A stretch of 64,000 bases of DNA from Episyrphus balteatus (Eukaryota; Arthropoda; Insecta; Diptera; Syrphidae): assembly GCF_945859705.1 (NCBI RefSeq), contig NC_079137.1, positions 53,600,552 to 53,664,551 of the forward strand, given 5' to 3'. Shown piece after piece: positions 1 through 10,520 of this stretch. The position numbers and the translations under genes are program-made. Position 1 is the stretch's first letter. Every line of letters starts with the position of its first letter. A model generated the notes under the pieces. That model was given only the letters and a program-made list of their open reading frames with translations. It did no database searches and was not told where the DNA came from.

Positions 1-3000
1 CGCGTTGTGTCGCTTTGTGTCGCTTTGTGTCGCTCTGTGTCGCTCTGTGTCGCGTTGTGTCGCTTTGTGTCGCTTTGTGTCGCGTTGTGTCGCGTTGTGT
101 CGCTTTGTGTCGCTTTGTGTCGCTTTGTGTCGCGTTGTGTCGCTTTGTGTCGCTTTGTGTCGCGTTGTGTCGCTTTGTGTCGCTTTGTGTCGCTCTGTGT
201 CGCGTTGTGTCGCGTTGCGTCGAGTTGTGTCGCGTTCGGTCACGTTTTGTCGCGTTGTGTCGCTTTGTGTCGCGTTGTGTCGCGTTGTGTCGCTTTGTGT
301 CGCTTTGTGTCGCTTTGTGTCGCGTTGTGTCGCGTTGTGTCGCGTTGTGTCGCTTTGTGTCGCTTTGTGTCGCGTTGTGTCGCTTTGTGACGCTTTGTGT
401 CGCGTTGTGTCGCGTTGTGTCGCTTTGTGTCGCTTTGTGTCGCTTTGTGTCGCTCTGTGTCGCTCTGTGTCGCGTTGTGTCGCTTTGTGTCGCTTTGTGT
501 CGCGTTGTGTCGCTTTGTGTCGCTTTGTGTCGCTCTGTGTCGCGTTGTGTCGCGTTGTGTCGCGTTGTGTCGCGTTGTGTCGCGTTGTGTCGCTTTGTGT
601 CGCTTTGTGTCGCGTTGTGTCGCTCTGTGTCGCTTTGTGTCGTTCTGTGTCGCTCTGTGTCGCGTTGTTGCGCTTTGTGTCGCGTTGTGTCGCTTTGTGT
701 CGCTTTGTGTCGCTTTGTGTCGCGTTGTGTCGCGTTGTGTCACGTTGTGTCGCGTTGTGTCGCTTTGTGTCGCTTTGTGTCGCTTTGTGTCACTTTGTGT
801 CGCGTTGTGTCGCGTTGTGTCGCTTTGTGTCGCTTTGTGTCGCGTTGTGTCGCTCTGTGTCGCTTTGTGTCGTTCTGTGTCGCGTTGTGTCGCTCTGTGT
901 CGCGTTGTGTCGCTTTGTGTCGCTTTGTGTCGCTTTGTGTCGCTTTGTGTCGCTCTGTGTCGCGTTGTGTCGCGTTGTGTCGCGTTGTGTCGCGTTGTGT
1001 CGCTTTGTGTCGCTTTGTGTCGCTTTGTGTCGCGTTGTGTCGCTTTGTGTCGCTTTGTGTCGCGTTGTGTCGCTCTGTGTCGCTTTGTGTCGTTCTGTGT
1101 CGCTCTGTGTCGCGTTGTTGCGCTTTGTGTCGCGTTGTGTCGCTTTGTGTCGCTTTGTGTCGCGTTGTGTCGCGTTGTGTCACGTTGTGTCGCGTTGTGT
1201 CGCTTTGTGTCGCTTTGTGTCGCTTTGTGTCGCTTTGTGTCGCGTTGTGTCGCGTTGTGTCGCTTTGTGTCGCTTTGTGTCGCGTTGTGTCGCTCTGTGT
1301 CGCTTTGTGTCGTTCTGTGTCGCGTTGTGTCGCTCTGTGTCGCGTTGTGTCGCTTTGTGTCGCTTTGTGTCGCTTTGTGTCGCTTTGTGTCGCTTTGTGT
1401 CGCTCTGTGTCGCGTTGTGTCGCGTTGTGTCGCGTTGTGTCGCTTTGTGTCGCTTTGTGTCGCGTTGTGTCGCGTTGTGTCACGTTGTGTCGCGTTGTGT
1501 CGCTTTGTGTCGCTTTGTGTCGCTTTGTGTCACTTTGTGTCGCGTTGTGTCGCGTTGTGTCGCTTTGTGTCGCTTTGTGTCGCGTTGTGTCGCTCTGTGT
1601 CGCTTTGTGTCGTTCTGTGTCGCGTTGTGTCGCTCTGTGTCGCGTTGTGTCGCTTTGTGTCGCTTTGTGTCGCTTTGTGTCGCTTTGTGTCGCTCTGTGT
1701 CGCGTTGTGTCGCGTTGTGTCGCGTTGTGTCGCGTTGTGTCGCTTTGTGTCGCTTTGTGTCGCTTTGTGTCGCGTTGTGTCGCTTTGTGTCGCTTTGTGT
1801 CGCGTTGTGTCGCTCTGTGTCGCTTTGTGTCGTTCTGTGTCGCTCTGTGTCGCGTTGTTGCGCTTTGTGTCGCGTTGTGTCGCTTTGTGTCGCTTTGTGT
1901 CGCGTTGTGTCGCGTTGTGTCGCGTTGTGTCGCGTTGTGTCGCTTTGTGTCGCTTTGTGTCGCTTTGTGTCGCTTTGTGTCGCGTTGTGTCGCGTTGTGT
2001 CGCTTTGTGTCGCTTTGTGTCGCGTTGTGTCGCTCTGTGTCGCTTTGTGTCGTTCTGTGTCGCGTTGTGTCGCTCTGTGTCGCGTTGTGTCGCTTTGTGT
2101 CGCTTTGTGTCGCTTTGTGTCGCTTTGTGTCGCTTTGTGTCGCTCTGTGTCGCGTTGTGTCGCGTTGTGTCGCGTTGTGTCGCTTTGTGTCGCTTTGTGT
2201 CGCGTTGTGTCGCGTTGTGTCGCGTTGTGTCGCGTTGTGTCGCTTTGTGTCGCTTTGTGTCGCGTTGTGTCGCTCTGTGTCGCTTTGTGTCGTTCTGTGT
2301 CGCTCTGTGTCGCGTTGTTGCGCTTTGTGTCGCGTTGTGTCGCTTTGTGTCGCTTTGTGTCGCTTTGTGTCGCGTTGTGTCGCGTTGTGTCGCTTTGTGT
2401 CGCTTTGTGTCGCGTTGTGTCGCGTTGTGTCGCTTTGTGTCGCTTTGTGTCGCTTTGTGTCGCGTTGTGTCGCTTTGTGTCGCTTTGTGTCGCGTTGTGT
2501 CGCTTTGTGTCGCTTTGTGTCGCTCTGTGTCGCGTTGTGTCGCGTTGCGTCGAGTTGTGTCGCGTTCGGTCACGTTGTGTCGCGTTGTGTCGCTTTGTGT
2601 CGCGTTGTGTCGCTTTGTGTCGCTTTGTGTCGCGTTGTGTCGCGTTGTGTCACGTTGTGTCACGTTGTGTCGCGTTGTGTCACTTTGTGTCGCTTTGTGT
2701 CGTTCTGTGTCGCGTTGTGTCGCTCTGTGTCGCGTTGTGTCGCTTTGTGTCGCTTTGTGTCGCTTTGTGTCGCTTTGTGTCGCTTTGTGTCGCTTTGTGT
2801 CACTTTGTGTCGCGTTGTGTCGCTTTGTGTCGCTTTGTGTCGCTTTGTGTCACTTTGTGTCGCTTTGTGTCGTTCTGTGTCGCGTTGTGTCGCTCTGTGT
2901 CGCGTTGTGTCGCTTTGTGTCGCTTTGTGTCGCTTTGTGTCGCTTTGTGTCGCGTTGTGTCACGTTGTGTCGCGTTGTGTCGCTTTGTGTCGCTTTGTGT

Positions 3001-5390
3001 CACTTTGTGTCGCTTTGTGTCGTTCTGTGTCGCGTTGTGTCGCTCTGTGTCACGTTGTGTCGCTTTGTGTCGCTTTGTGTCGCTTTGTGTCGCTTTGTGT
3101 CGCGTTGTGTCGCGTTGTGTCGCTTTGTGTCGCTTTGTGTCGCGTTGTGTCGCTCTGTGTCGCTTTGTGTCGTTCTGTGTCGCGTTGTGTCGCTCTGTGT
3201 CGCGTTGTGTCGCTCTGTGTCGCTCTGTGTCGCTTTGTGTCGCTTTGTGTCGCTTTGTGTCGCTTTGTGTCGCTCTGTGTCGCGTTGTGTCGCGTTGTGT
3301 CGCGTTGTGTCGCGTTGTGTCGCGTTGTGTCACGTTGTGTCGCGTTGTGTCACGTTGTGTCGCGTTGTGTCGCTTTGTGTCGCGTTGTGTCGCTTTGTGT
3401 CGCTTTGTGTCGCGTTGTGTCGCTTTGTGTCGCTTTGTGTCGCGTTGTGTCGCGTTGTGTCGCTTTGTGTCGCGTTGTGTCGCGTTGTGTCGCTCTGTGT
3501 CGCTTTGTGTCGTTCTGTGTCGCTCTGTGTCGCGTTGTGTCGCGTTGTGTCGCGTTGTGTAACGTTGTGTCGCGTTGTGTCACGTTGTGTCGCGTTGTGT
3601 CGCTTTGTGTCGCTTTGTGTCACGTTGTGTCGCGTTGTGTCGCTTTGTGTCGCGTTGTGTCGCGTTGTGTCACGTTGTGTCGCGTTGTGTCGCTTTGTGT
3701 CGCTTTGTGTCGCTTTGTGTCGCGTTGTGTCTTGTTGTGTCGCTTTGTGTCGCTTTGTGTCGCTTTGTGTCGCGTTGTGTCGCGTTGTGTCGCGTTGTGT
3801 CGCTTTGGGTCGCTTTGTGTCGCTCTGTGTCGCGTTGTGTCGCGTTGTGTCGCGTTGTGTCACGTTGTGTCGCGTTGTGTCGCTTTGTGTCGCTTTGTGT
3901 CGCTTTGTGTCGCGTTGTGTCGCGTTGTGTCGCGTTGTGTCGCTTTGTGTCGCTTTGTGTCGCTTTGTGTCGCTTTGTGTCGCTCTGTGTCGCGTTGTGT
4001 CGCGTTGTGTCGCGTTGTGTCGCTTTGTGTCGTTCTGTGTCGCTCTGTGTCGCGTTGTGTCGCGTTGTGTCGCTTTGTGTCGCGTTGTGTCGCGTTGTGT
4101 CGCGTTGTGTCGCTTTGTGTCGCGTTGTGTCGCTTTGTGTCGCGTTGTGTCGCGTTGTGTCGCGTCGTGTCGCTTTGTGTCGCTCTGTGTCGCGTTGTGT
4201 CGCGTTGTGTCGCGTTGTGTCGCGTTGTGTCGCGTTGTGTCGCGTTGTGTCGCGTTGTGTCGCTTTGTGTCGCTTTGTGTCGCTTTGTATCGTTTTGTGT
4301 CGCGTTGTGTCACGTTGTGTCACGTTGTGTCGCGTTGTGTCGCTTTGTGTCGCTTTGTGTCGCTTTGTGTCGCTTTGTGTTGCGTTGTGTCGCGTTGTGT
4401 CGCTTTGTGTCGCGTTGTGTCGCGTTGTGTCGCTTTGTGTCGCTTTGTGTCGCTTTGTGTCGCGTCGTGTCGCTTTGTGTCGCGTTGTGTCGCGTTGTGT
4501 CGCTTTGTGTCGCTTTGTGTCGCGTTGTGTCGCGTTGTGTCGCTCTGTGTCGCGTTGTGTCGCTTTGTGTCGCTTTGTGTCGCGTTGTTACGCGTTGTGT
4601 CGCGTTGTGTCGCTTTGTGTCGCGTTGTGTCGCGTTGTGTCGCTTTGTGTCGCTTTGTGTCGCGTCGTGTCGCTTTGTGTCGCGTTGTGTCGCTTTGTGT
4701 CGCGTTGTGTCGCGTTGTGTCGCTCTGTGTCGCGTTGTGTCGCTTTGTGTCGCTTTGTGTCGCGTTGTGTCGCGTTGTGTCGCGTTGTGTCGCTTTGTGT
4801 CGCTCTGTGTCGCGTTGTGTCGCTTTGTGTCGCTTTGTATCGCGTTGTGTCTCGTTGTGTCGCGTTGTGTCGCGTTGTGTCGCGTTGTGTCGCTCTGTGT
4901 CGCGTTGTGTCGCGTTGTGTCGCGTTGTGTCGCGTTGTGTCGCGTTGTGTCGCGTTGTGTCGCTTTGTGTCGCTTTGTGTCGCTTTGTGTCGCTTTGTGT
5001 CGCTTTGTGTCGCTTTGTGTCGCGTTGTGTCGCTTTGTGTCGCTTTGTGTCGCTTTGTGTCGCTTTGTGTCGCGTTGTGTCGCGTTGTGTCGCGTTGTGT
5101 CGCTTTGTGTCGCGTTGTGTCGCGTTGTGTCGCGTTGTGTCGCTTTGTGTCGCTTTGTGTCGCGTCGTGTCGCTTTGTGTCGCTCTGTGTCGCGTTGTGT
5201 CGCGTTGTGTCGCTTTGTGTCGCTTTGTGTCGCTTTTTGTCGCGTTGTGTCGCGTTGTGTCGCTTTGTGTCGCGTTGTGTCGCGTTGTGTCGCTTTGTGT
5301 CGCTTTGTGTCGCTTTGTGTCGCGTCGTGTCGCTTTGTGTCGCATTGTGTCGCTTTGTGTCGCGTTGTGTCGCGTTGTGTCGCTTTGTGT
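1..5390. repeat. 10-bp satellite array, 539 units in unbroken register
   Basis: Every 10-base block from the first base to 5390 is a variant of CGCGTTGTGT or CGCTTTGTGT. I see only substitutions: the phase never shifts. Common variants are CGCTCTGTGT, CACGTTGTGT and CGTTCTGTGT. The TGTGT half is nearly constant and variation sits at unit positions 2-5. The unit has one or two CpGs, so the array is far more CpG-rich than the AT-rich remainder. The array is cut by the window edge, so its true length is unknown. All three plus frames stay open for long distances because the unit contains no stop and 10 is not a multiple of 3. The resulting proteins are pure 10-residue repeats starting at TTG or GTG codons and are not genes. 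Minus frames are cut mainly where CAC variants create TGA. Confidence 0.97.
641..2290. repeat. Higher-order repeat blocks inside the 10-bp array
   Basis: Rare unit types give the array a readable order. CGTTCTGTGT units lie at 641, 871, 1091, 1311, 1611, 1831, 2051 and 2291. Between them the unit strings fall into three block types of about 220, 220-230 and 240-300 bp. The order from 871 to 1610 (740 bp) recurs from 1611 to 2290 with the third block shortened by six units. The odd unit CGCGTTGTTG at 661, 1111, 1851 and 2311 always sits two units after CGTTCTGTGT in the same block type. This is a higher-order repeat made by unequal exchange or segmental duplication. Confidence 0.85.
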
Positions 5391-6060
5391 CAACATGCAA
5401 CATGCTGCATGCAACATGAAACGTGTAACATGCTGTTGCATGCACACGTTGCAACATGCAACATGTAACATGCAACATGCAACATGCAACATGCATTTTC
5501 AACATGCAACATGTAACATGCAACTTTCAACATGCAACATGCAACATGCAACATGCAACATATAACATGTAACATGCAACATGCATCATGCAACATGCAA
5601 CATGCAACATGCAACATGTAACATGTAACATGCAACTTTCAACATGCAACATGCAACATGTAACATGCAACATGTAACATGCAACATGCAACATGCAACA
5701 TGCAACATGCAACATGCAACATGTAACATGCAACATGCAACATGTAACATGCAATATGTAACATGCAACATGTAACATGCAACATGTAACATGTAACATG
5801 TAACATGCAACATGCAACATGCAACATGCAATATGCAACATGCAATATGCAATATGCAAAATGCAACATGCAACATGCTGCATGCAACATGCAACATGTA
5901 ACATGCAACATACAACATGCAACATGCAACATGTAACATGCAATATGCAACATGCATTATGCAACATGCATCATGCAACATGTAACATGCAACTTGAAAC
6001 ATGCAACATGTAACATGCAATATGTAACATGCAACATGCAACGCGCAACATGCAACATGT
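5391..6060. repeat. 7-bp satellite array (AACATGC / AACATGT)
   Basis: Starting abruptly after the last 10-bp unit, the sequence becomes AACATGC tandem repeats with frequent AACATGT, some AATATGC, AACTTTC and CATCATG variants, and small irregularities near 5401-5460. The unit carries a CATG core, and AACATGT neighbours form ACATGT palindromes. Open frames here encode only a cysteine/methionine/histidine repeat of seven residues and are not genes. The right end dissolves at about 6060 into unique sequence holding a splice donor. Confidence 0.95.
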
Positions 6061-6082
6061 CTCCTGAGACATGCGATCACTT

Positions 6083-6138
6083 ACCGATCCCCAGGAGCTG
6101 CTTATCGATGTGCACTGGTCGACGACCACGGACAGACT
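6083..6138 (-). other. Candidate noncoding first exon (54 nt) with GTAAGT splice donor
   Basis: Downstream of the predicted start at 6138 the minus strand runs 54 nt to ...GGATCG at 6085 and then GTAAGTGAT at 6084-6076, a strong splice donor. The exon has no ATG on the minus strand. The predicted intron enters the 7-bp satellite about 20 nt later and then the 10-bp satellite, so any acceptor must lie beyond the left window edge or be cryptic. No protein can be assigned. It could also be the 5' end of an unrecognised transposon. Confidence 0.45.
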
Positions 6139-6171
6139 GAATAATTTGTGTGTGGTGTAGCCCTTTTTATA
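6117..6171 (-). promoter_or_regulatory. Core promoter: TATA box, initiator, bridge/MTE-like motif
   Basis: Read on the minus strand, TATAAAAA occupies 6171-6164. An initiator TCAGTC lies at 6140-6135 with its A (+1) at 6138, 33 nt after the first T of the TATA box. CGACC at 6121-6117 falls at exactly +18 to +22, the position of the first half of the arthropod bridge element (CGANC), and ACATCG at +28 to +33 fits five of six DPE positions. Spacing and motifs are seen directly; their meaning comes from established fly core-promoter rules. Activity is inferred. Confidence 0.6.
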
Positions 6172-6261
6172 GGAAAATATGACATATGAAAATATGATTT
6201 AATTATGTTTTTATTTTTGTCTAGTAGTCCTCCGCCCCTGGGTGTGGTGTTTTAATTTTGT

Positions 6262-6347
6262 TGTTCGCTTTGTATCGCGTTGTTTCACGTTATGGCGCGT
6301 TGTGTAGCGTTGTGAAGCGTTGTGTAGCGCTCTGTAGCGTTTGCGTA
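6262..6347. repeat. Degenerate 10-bp satellite units upstream of the promoter
   Basis: Eight or so diverged units such as CGCTTTGTAT, CGCGTTGTTT, CACGTTATGG, CGCGTTGTGT, AGCGTTGTGA and AGCGCTCTGT keep the 10-bp phase. They are separated from the main array by the 7-bp array and the promoter module, so the 10-bp array once spanned the locus or was seeded twice. Confidence 0.85.
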
Positions 6348-6734
6348 TACATTTATTTTGAGTAATAAATGATAAATGACAAACAAACTGTTCATCAAAA
6401 GAGACAAATAACATATTTTCCATGGTTTTACTAATGTACATAATATCTTCCTACTCCTCAGGGACGTACGTTCAGTTGTCGGGGATTCCACTCCGGGGCA
6501 AGACTTAATTTTGGGGACCCTTTGATATCTGGGGAACAGATAAAAATGTACGTATACGCTTTCATTTTTTTTAGACACCCTGATGTACCTATCATTTGTT
6601 GGTCGCTAAGATTATTCAAGTAATATTGTTTGAGGCCTCAAAATATTATGTTATTTTTCTTTAAAATAGGTCTTTGGGACCTCTGAGGTAATATTTTTTT
6701 TAGATTAAATTTTATTTTGCTGCCCCAATGATGT

Positions 6735-7190
6735 GTACGCTAGGGTGGAGTAAAAAAAGTGGTTTTATTTTTTGAAATACATAGCCAGGATGGGTGCCAT
6801 TTGGAACTTAAATAACTGCAAAAAATTTTCCGATCGATCAAAGAAGTTTTAGAGGGTTCACAAGTCACTTGAAAAAAAAAAAATGAAAAAAACCCTAAAG
6901 GTGAATATGGAGTTTTTTGTATGTCAGTAGATTTTCTATTTGTTTCACTCAGTTTTTTTGATTCGAAAAAAATTTACATTTGTTATTTGTTGTTCAATTT
7001 TCATTACAAAATTGCGATTTAATTTACTTAAGGCCTTTACAGTAGGGCGGAGTGAAACTGCACTTTTTTTCTTTTTTTTTTTCTTCTTCTACATACCAGG
7101 GACGGGTGCCATTAGTCATTAAAAAAGAGCATACCAAATCTCAGCCCGATCAAAAAATATCTTGAGGGTTCACAACGCCCTTGAAAATTT
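6735..7190 (+). repeat. Two diverged direct copies, about 300 bp apart
   Basis: The segment at about 6741-6890 (AGGGTGGAGT, later GGGTGCCATT and GAGGGTTCACAA) recurs at about 7043-7190 (AGGGCGGAGT, GGGTGCCATT, GAGGGTTCACAA). Similarity is moderate. No coding capacity was seen. Confidence 0.55.
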
Positions 7191-8749
7191 ACATGCTTTT
7201 TGGAAGTAATGTACTGGGAGCAATTTTCAAAAGAGATGGAGCAATGTGCCAAAAAGTTAGAGCGTGTAGGTTCGGTCGAGACAAGAAAAAAATCGTATGG
7301 GAGGAGGGTCTATTCCCCTTCGTTTAGCGGGGAGGGGCAATTTAAAAAAGAAATTATTTAATTTGAAACAAAAAAATATTAAAAATCAACGGTTATACTT
7401 ACAATAACGTGCTATACCTTTTTGTAAAGCCTAAAACCTCGTCTTTTACAAAAATGTTTAATATGGCACAGTTTTTGAAAAACCTTTAATAAAAGTTATA
7501 ATTCCATTCAAAATTTTTTTTTTCAAATTGAATTCATTAAAATATAAGCAGATTGATCTAAAATTCCATTTTATTCATCAGTAAGTTCTTATCTGGTGAT
7601 CAAATTTAAATTTTATTTTTTGTTCCAATTGACTTTTTTATAAAAATGCATTCCATCAATTAATTGTTATTGCCAACTGACCTAAACTTGTTACGAGAAT
7701 ATCCAATTTCAGTTTTGCAGCTAACTTTGTTTTTCAAATTTTATATGTCATAAACAAATATCTATCTATACTCAGGGTATACCATTTTGTCCAGTTGAAT
7801 GAAAGGATAGCAGCGCAGCGGTGTATACAAAAAGATTCGTTACAATTTTAACTTCAAATTTAACGATATTATTCGTGGGTATGATGGTTTTTGTCGTCGC
7901 TTTTCATTTTTTCCCATAACAAACCTACAATAATTGTATATGTGTTTGTGTGTGTGTGTGTAGTGTAGGTATATAATATTTCAACTGAACTGGAATAGAG
8001 ATAAATGTTCAAAAGGTTATCGGAATTCATAATTGAATTTACAAAATAATAGTTTTTTTCCTTCATTCCTTGATGATATGGATATGCGAGAAGACTGTGT
8101 TTGTGTGTGTGTGTGTTTATTGATGAATATAAGCATTCAATAGCAATTATCGTTCCGCGAGTGCAGTGCCACGGAATAATCCTGCCCAGAATTTTTGAGA
8201 ATCGTTGTTTTTTTTTTGAATATTTTTTTTTTTTTATATTTTACTCTTGTTCGTTTTTCCTTTCTGCGTTGGCCTTATGTGGAGATATCTGCACTCTGCA
8301 GTTGTTGTGGATTTTTTTTTTCAGCAGCCTTTTGTTATATGCGCCTACAAGCCTTATACTACACGTGAATATATTTATGTTTGTATATGGATTGACCTTT
8401 TTTTTTATCATCGCAATCGGCTTTTGACCGCTCATGTGAACTTTTATGGAAATTATAAAATAATAAAGCCTTCGGTATCGGAGGTTTTTAATCTTGTGTA
8501 CGTTTTGAAAATTGTATAAAGTAATAAATACTTTTTTTTTTATTCTGACGTATAAAATTTTAGGTTAGGTTTTTGTTACAAAACAATAAAACAAAATTCC
8601 ATTAGTATTTGGAAATACATAGTTGGTCAATTAACTTTCTATAATTGAAATTTGCGTCAAGAAGGGATTCGCAGGTTTAAACCAATAACACATGGAAAGG
8701 CTGGCTATTGACTTGATTGATTCACGATTCTAATGATTTTAATTGAAAT
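7191..8749. other. Anonymous AT-rich DNA with two GT microsatellites
   Basis: No exon or RNA gene recognised. (GT)n-type runs lie at about 7940-7962 and 8094-8117. Long poly-T tracts at 8208-8236 and 8311-8320 create hydrophobic chance frames. Confidence 0.6.
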
Positions 8750-9310
8750 TTTTTTGAAGTGAAAACTTCTTTGGTATCGTAGTGATTTGAAACACGATGA
8801 AACGAAAGAGCGACAGGAAAAATCAATTGATTATAACTTTTTTGTTTAAATAGACAGATGAATAAAATTTATACAGTAGATAGGTAAGAGAATAAACTAT
8901 AACTGTACAAAGTTTCAATTAATTTCTTATTCAAAATTCTGATATAACTTTGAAAAGGTTTCTTTTTTCTAAACACGTTTTATCTTTTGATCTAGAGCAC
9001 ATACAAAATTTATTTAACTTTAAAACGCAGGTTGATAATATTACCTTTCATTTGATATAACACATTCCGGTATGTGCAATACAAGTTACATAATCTTAAA
9101 TTGAAAAACTTGAAAAATACCTCAAAACACCAGTGGAGATCTGTTGCTCATAGTTTAATATTTCGACATGTTTGGCTTTAAAAAATTCTTACTTTTTTTG
9201 TAGGCATCGTAGAAATATGATTGAAGCGTCATATAAAAGGCGAAATAATAAGCTTTTAGACGATATAAAATATATTATGAGTTGTTGTATAAAAAAATGG
9301 ATTTAACGGT
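8750..9310 (-). repeat. Dispersed repeat family A, copy 1
   Basis: The reverse complement of this stretch resembles 51560-52095 along most of its length and 29265-29570 in part. Shared landmarks are the CAACAGATCTCCACAGG-like block, GTATTTTTCAA, the TAGAGCACATA block, the GATAGGTA/ACTGTA block and TTTGAAACA...CTACGATAC near the end. It has no coding frame. Transposon class is unknown. Confidence 0.7.
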
Positions 9311-9954
9311 GTAAGAAAAAAAAATTTTTTCTTGTTTTGCTTTTTTAATGAAAAGTGATTATTTTGAATTAATTATTTTTGTTATACTTTTTGCTCATTG
9401 TACAAATTTAAGTATAGCTTTATTTTTTAAGAAAATTTATAAGCATTTTAATGGTGTAATTTTTTTTCAAGAAAAATGATTTTTGAAGGTTTCACTTCTA
9501 CCACGTGTGAATTGCACACAAGAATATTACTTACATAATTTTAGCGACCAACAAATGATAGGTACATCAGGAGCCCCAAAAAAAAAAAATAAGTGGGCGT
9601 ATACGTACTTTTTTATTTGTTCTTATTTTCTATATTAAAAGGGCCCCAAAAATTTTGTCTTGCCCCGGGGACCCAACAACTCAACGTACGCCCCTGATAC
9701 TTGTTCTTATGGAAAAACTTGTTAAAAATGTTAAAGCTTTTTATAGCATTGAAAATTGTATCATTCATTTTAAAAGAAATGTAAAAATGTATTAAAATTA
9801 CGAAAACACTTTTCTTTATGGTTTAACATCCGAATGAAGTATGCATACCTTAAGATTTCTTGTAAAAAAAGCTTTTTTGGAATTTTTTTGTTTGCAAATT
9901 GTTGGAGCCGTTTAAAAAAAAAAAAATTGTATGTAAAAATTTTAAAAATAAGTT

Positions 9955-10516
9955 TTAAGATACGAATATCTTCTAAACGGTTAAAGCAATCAATTTGATT
10001 CCAAGAAATTTTTTATAGAAATTTTAAGCCCCTACAAGAATATATCTTGCTAATTTGAAAATAATGAGTTTTCAGTTTTTATAATTTTTTTTAAATTTGA
10101 CCTCGAATATCTTTAGAATGGTTAGATTAATGAAAAAAGTTATCAAGACCTTTTTTGTGGCACAATCTATTTCCTACAAGAATATGTCTTGCGCGTTTGA
10201 TTATTATAATTTTTCAATTTGTTACAAAATTAAGAACAAAAAACGAATTTTTAAAGATTTTCTCGATTTTTGGACCTCAAATATCTATTAAAAGGTTAGA
10301 TAAACGAAAAAAGTGTACAAGGCCTTTTTTGCAGAGCGTTCAATTTCCTACAAAAATATGTAAAGAAATTTGATAAAAAGTCGATTTTTTAAAAAAATGA
10401 TTTTTTTTTTTTAGTAGAAGCTTGATGTAAAAATGGAAAATTGCAAAGCGGAGGAACTTCCCATTAATATTAAGAGCTCATATTTGGTGTGTATATTCTA
10501 GATGTGTCTAGCAATA
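9955..10516 (+). mobile_element. Truncated copy of the TAGGGTGGGTC hAT-like MITE family
   Basis: From ACGAATATCTTCTAAACGG to TCTAGATGTGTCTAGCAAT it follows the right arm of the foldback element at 16455-17796. The terminal ~50 bp are missing where the next element (from 10521) begins. Open frames here are fragments of the repeat. Confidence 0.85.
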
Positions 10517-10520
10517 ATTA

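Larger units (their letters stand above)
6459..9696. mobile_element. 3.2-kb element or composite with ~170-bp terminal inverted repeats
   Basis: The left end (CAGGGACGTACGTTCAG, 6459 to about 6627) matches the reverse complement of 9523-9696 (CAGGGGCGTACGTTGAG). Shared inner stretches include the sequence around ACCTATCATTTGTTGGTCGC. CAGGG-type ends suggest a hAT-like element, but the 8 flanking bases (CTACTCCT and ATACTTGT) agree at only five positions. No transposase is visible inside. The interior contains other repeats (6735-7190 and family A at 8750-9310), so this is a decayed, nested non-autonomous element. Confidence 0.6.

Noticed and set aside
1..5390. Telomeric repeat array
   Set aside because: The unit is not TTAGG-like, the array is followed by ordinary interspersed DNA on the right, and nothing else marks a chromosome end; the left side is unseen, so this is not fully excluded.
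5..5565. Huge open frames (up to 1,817 codons) of a Cys/Val/Leu/Arg repeat, and minus-strand Thr/Gln/Arg/Asp/His repeats
   Set aside because: They start at TTG or GTG, are simple translations of the 10-bp repeat, and occur in three plus frames at once. This is what any stop-free decamer gives.
5390..6140. Cys/Met/His-rich open frames
   Set aside because: Direct translation of the 7-bp satellite, with stops wherever TAACATG occurs.
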